Below are positions 63,258 through 64,000 of a stretch of 64,000 nt of DNA, piece by piece. The notes under the pieces were generated by a model. That model saw only the letters and a list, made by a program, of their open reading frames with translations. It did not search any database and was not told where the DNA came from. Source of the stretch: Bathynomus jamesi (lineage: Eukaryota > Arthropoda > Malacostraca > Isopoda > Cirolanidae); assembly GCA_023014485.1 (NCBI GenBank), contig JAJOZX010000089.1, positions 131,001 through 195,000 on the forward strand. Reading direction: 5' to 3'. A program made the position numbers and the translations under genes. Within the stretch, counting starts at the first letter, position 1, and each line of letters starts with the position of its first letter.

Positions 63258-64000
63258 CACACCGGACAAAAAATTAGTCACCCCTCTCAGAATGTACCTA
63301 ATAACGTGTGACGGCGCCTCTGGCCTTGATAACCGCACGAATCCGGCAAGGCAGAGACTCTACGAGGTTGTGCATGTACTGAACATCGATTTGCTGCCAC
63401 TCGTTCATCAGCCGGTCCCGAAGTTCCGCCAGAGTCCGTGGGTGTCTATTCCTGCGCTTCACTTTCTGTTTCCAGGCTGAACAACACCTTCGACGCATTC
63501 AGGATTAAAGGCCTCATTGGACCTGCGATGTACTCGTCGCCTCCCATCATTGGAGAACAAACAAAAACGGGACTCATCGGACCAAATTACACGTTTCCAA
63601 TCTGCCGCAGTCCAGTTTTTGTGCCTCTGAGCCCATTTATAACGTGCCAATTTGTGACTTGCTGTTAACAGCGGCCTCTTCCGTGGTACCCTGCTCCAGA
63701 TGTCCATCGCATGCAGTTCTCGTCGCAATGTCCGTTCGGAAATTGGTCGCTGGAGAACCTCATTGGTTTCTTGGAGCAATGTTCTCTGGTTTGAAAACGA
63801 TTTGCAGTTACTAGACGAGAAACATGGCGGCGGTCACTATTGTCGAGAATTGTTTTCCGGCCACAGTTACGCGGTCGATTTTCAGTTGATTGCGAACTAC
63901 ACCACTCTTTGTAAACTCGCTGGACAGTACGGGTTGACACCCCAAAAAATTGGGCTACTTCAGACATTGTGTGTCCGTGGGCTCTGCCAAACACGATGGC
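63258..64000 (-). mobile_element. Tc1-type transposon, cut by window edge
   Basis: The left end near 63258 (CACACCGGACAAAAAATTAG, then TCACCCC) resembles Tc1-type termini. The transposase reads leftwards from beyond the window. The right end lies outside. Confidence 0.8.
63298..63994 (-). pseudogene. Tc1 transposase, internally deleted
   Basis: Helix-turn-helix part at 63994-63840 (HTMSEVAQFFGVSTRTVQRV), second DNA-binding part near 63700 (ERTLRRELHAMDIWSRVPRK), then WKRVIWSDESRFCLF with the first Asp at about 63590. Next comes directly the C-terminal tail (RRNRHPRTLAELRDRLMNEW, ending KARGAVTRY at 63298). The piece with the second Asp and the Glu of DD34E is missing, deleted around 63480. 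Frame breaks near 63780 as well. Confidence 0.82.

Overview
The window looks like repeat-dense nuclear DNA from an arthropod, most likely a crustacean. The evidence is very high (TA)n microsatellite content, several mariner, pogo and hAT-type DNA transposons, CR1/Jockey-like LINEs, Penelope-like retroelements and tRNA- and 5S-rRNA-derived SINEs. The species assignment is an inference. I found no convincing host gene, no bacterial-type operon, no CRISPR array and no recognisable virus; almost everything that can be named is a transposable element (TE) or a tandem or inverted repeat.

Layout. 1-5.4 kb: two decayed hAT-like DDE transposase genes, the second carrying a small mariner derivative. 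5.7-8.3 kb: two decayed mariners. 8.3-14.0 kb: a dimeric tRNA SINE, then a non-autonomous hAT-type element with ATTACT-rich ends, inside which sit a nearly intact DD41D mariner, the 5' half of a LINE (ORF1 plus endonuclease) with two MITEs, and a pogo/Jerky element. 14.1 kb: a tiny Penelope fold-back. 15.4-20.0 kb: a LINE whose reverse transcriptase frame is split by a 2463-bp DDE transposon. 20.1-22.9 kb: a mariner, an internally deleted inverted copy of that DDE transposon, and a 5S-derived SINE. 23-24.4 kb: a second LINE family flanked by (GA)n. 27.1-28.6 kb: a 1.46-kb palindrome of 454-bp units. 28.7-31.4 kb: a complete hAT-like element with TIRs and TSD. 31.4-36.7 kb: SINE, mariner, CR1-like LINE. 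38.9-42.6 kb: two opposed LINE-B copies. 43.2-47.1 kb: a 4-kb composite mariner with nested elements. 49.5-56.9 kb: MITEs, a CR1-like LINE broken by a palindromic MITE and a hAT derivative, and a third, divergent copy of the DDE transposon. 57.5-61.8 kb: a 4.2-kb palindrome of two Penelope-like copies with GIY-YIG endonuclease remnants and hammerhead ribozymes. 61.9-63.2 kb: 263-bp tRNA-like repeats arranged as an inverted tandem array. 63.3-64 kb: a Tc1 element.

The most interesting items are: (1) a TIR transposon family with three copies, 3-bp TAA target duplications at two of them, and a Cys-rich plus RNase-H-like protein I cannot assign to a named superfamily; (2) paired hammerhead ribozymes in a giant Penelope palindrome, and minimal Penelope ends that all stop at one nucleotide inside the ribozyme; (3) the tRNA-like 263-bp satellite that shares a 19-bp motif with the Penelope copies; (4) dimeric tRNA SINEs and a 5S SINE; (5) hAT derivatives that both inserted at CTATAAG.
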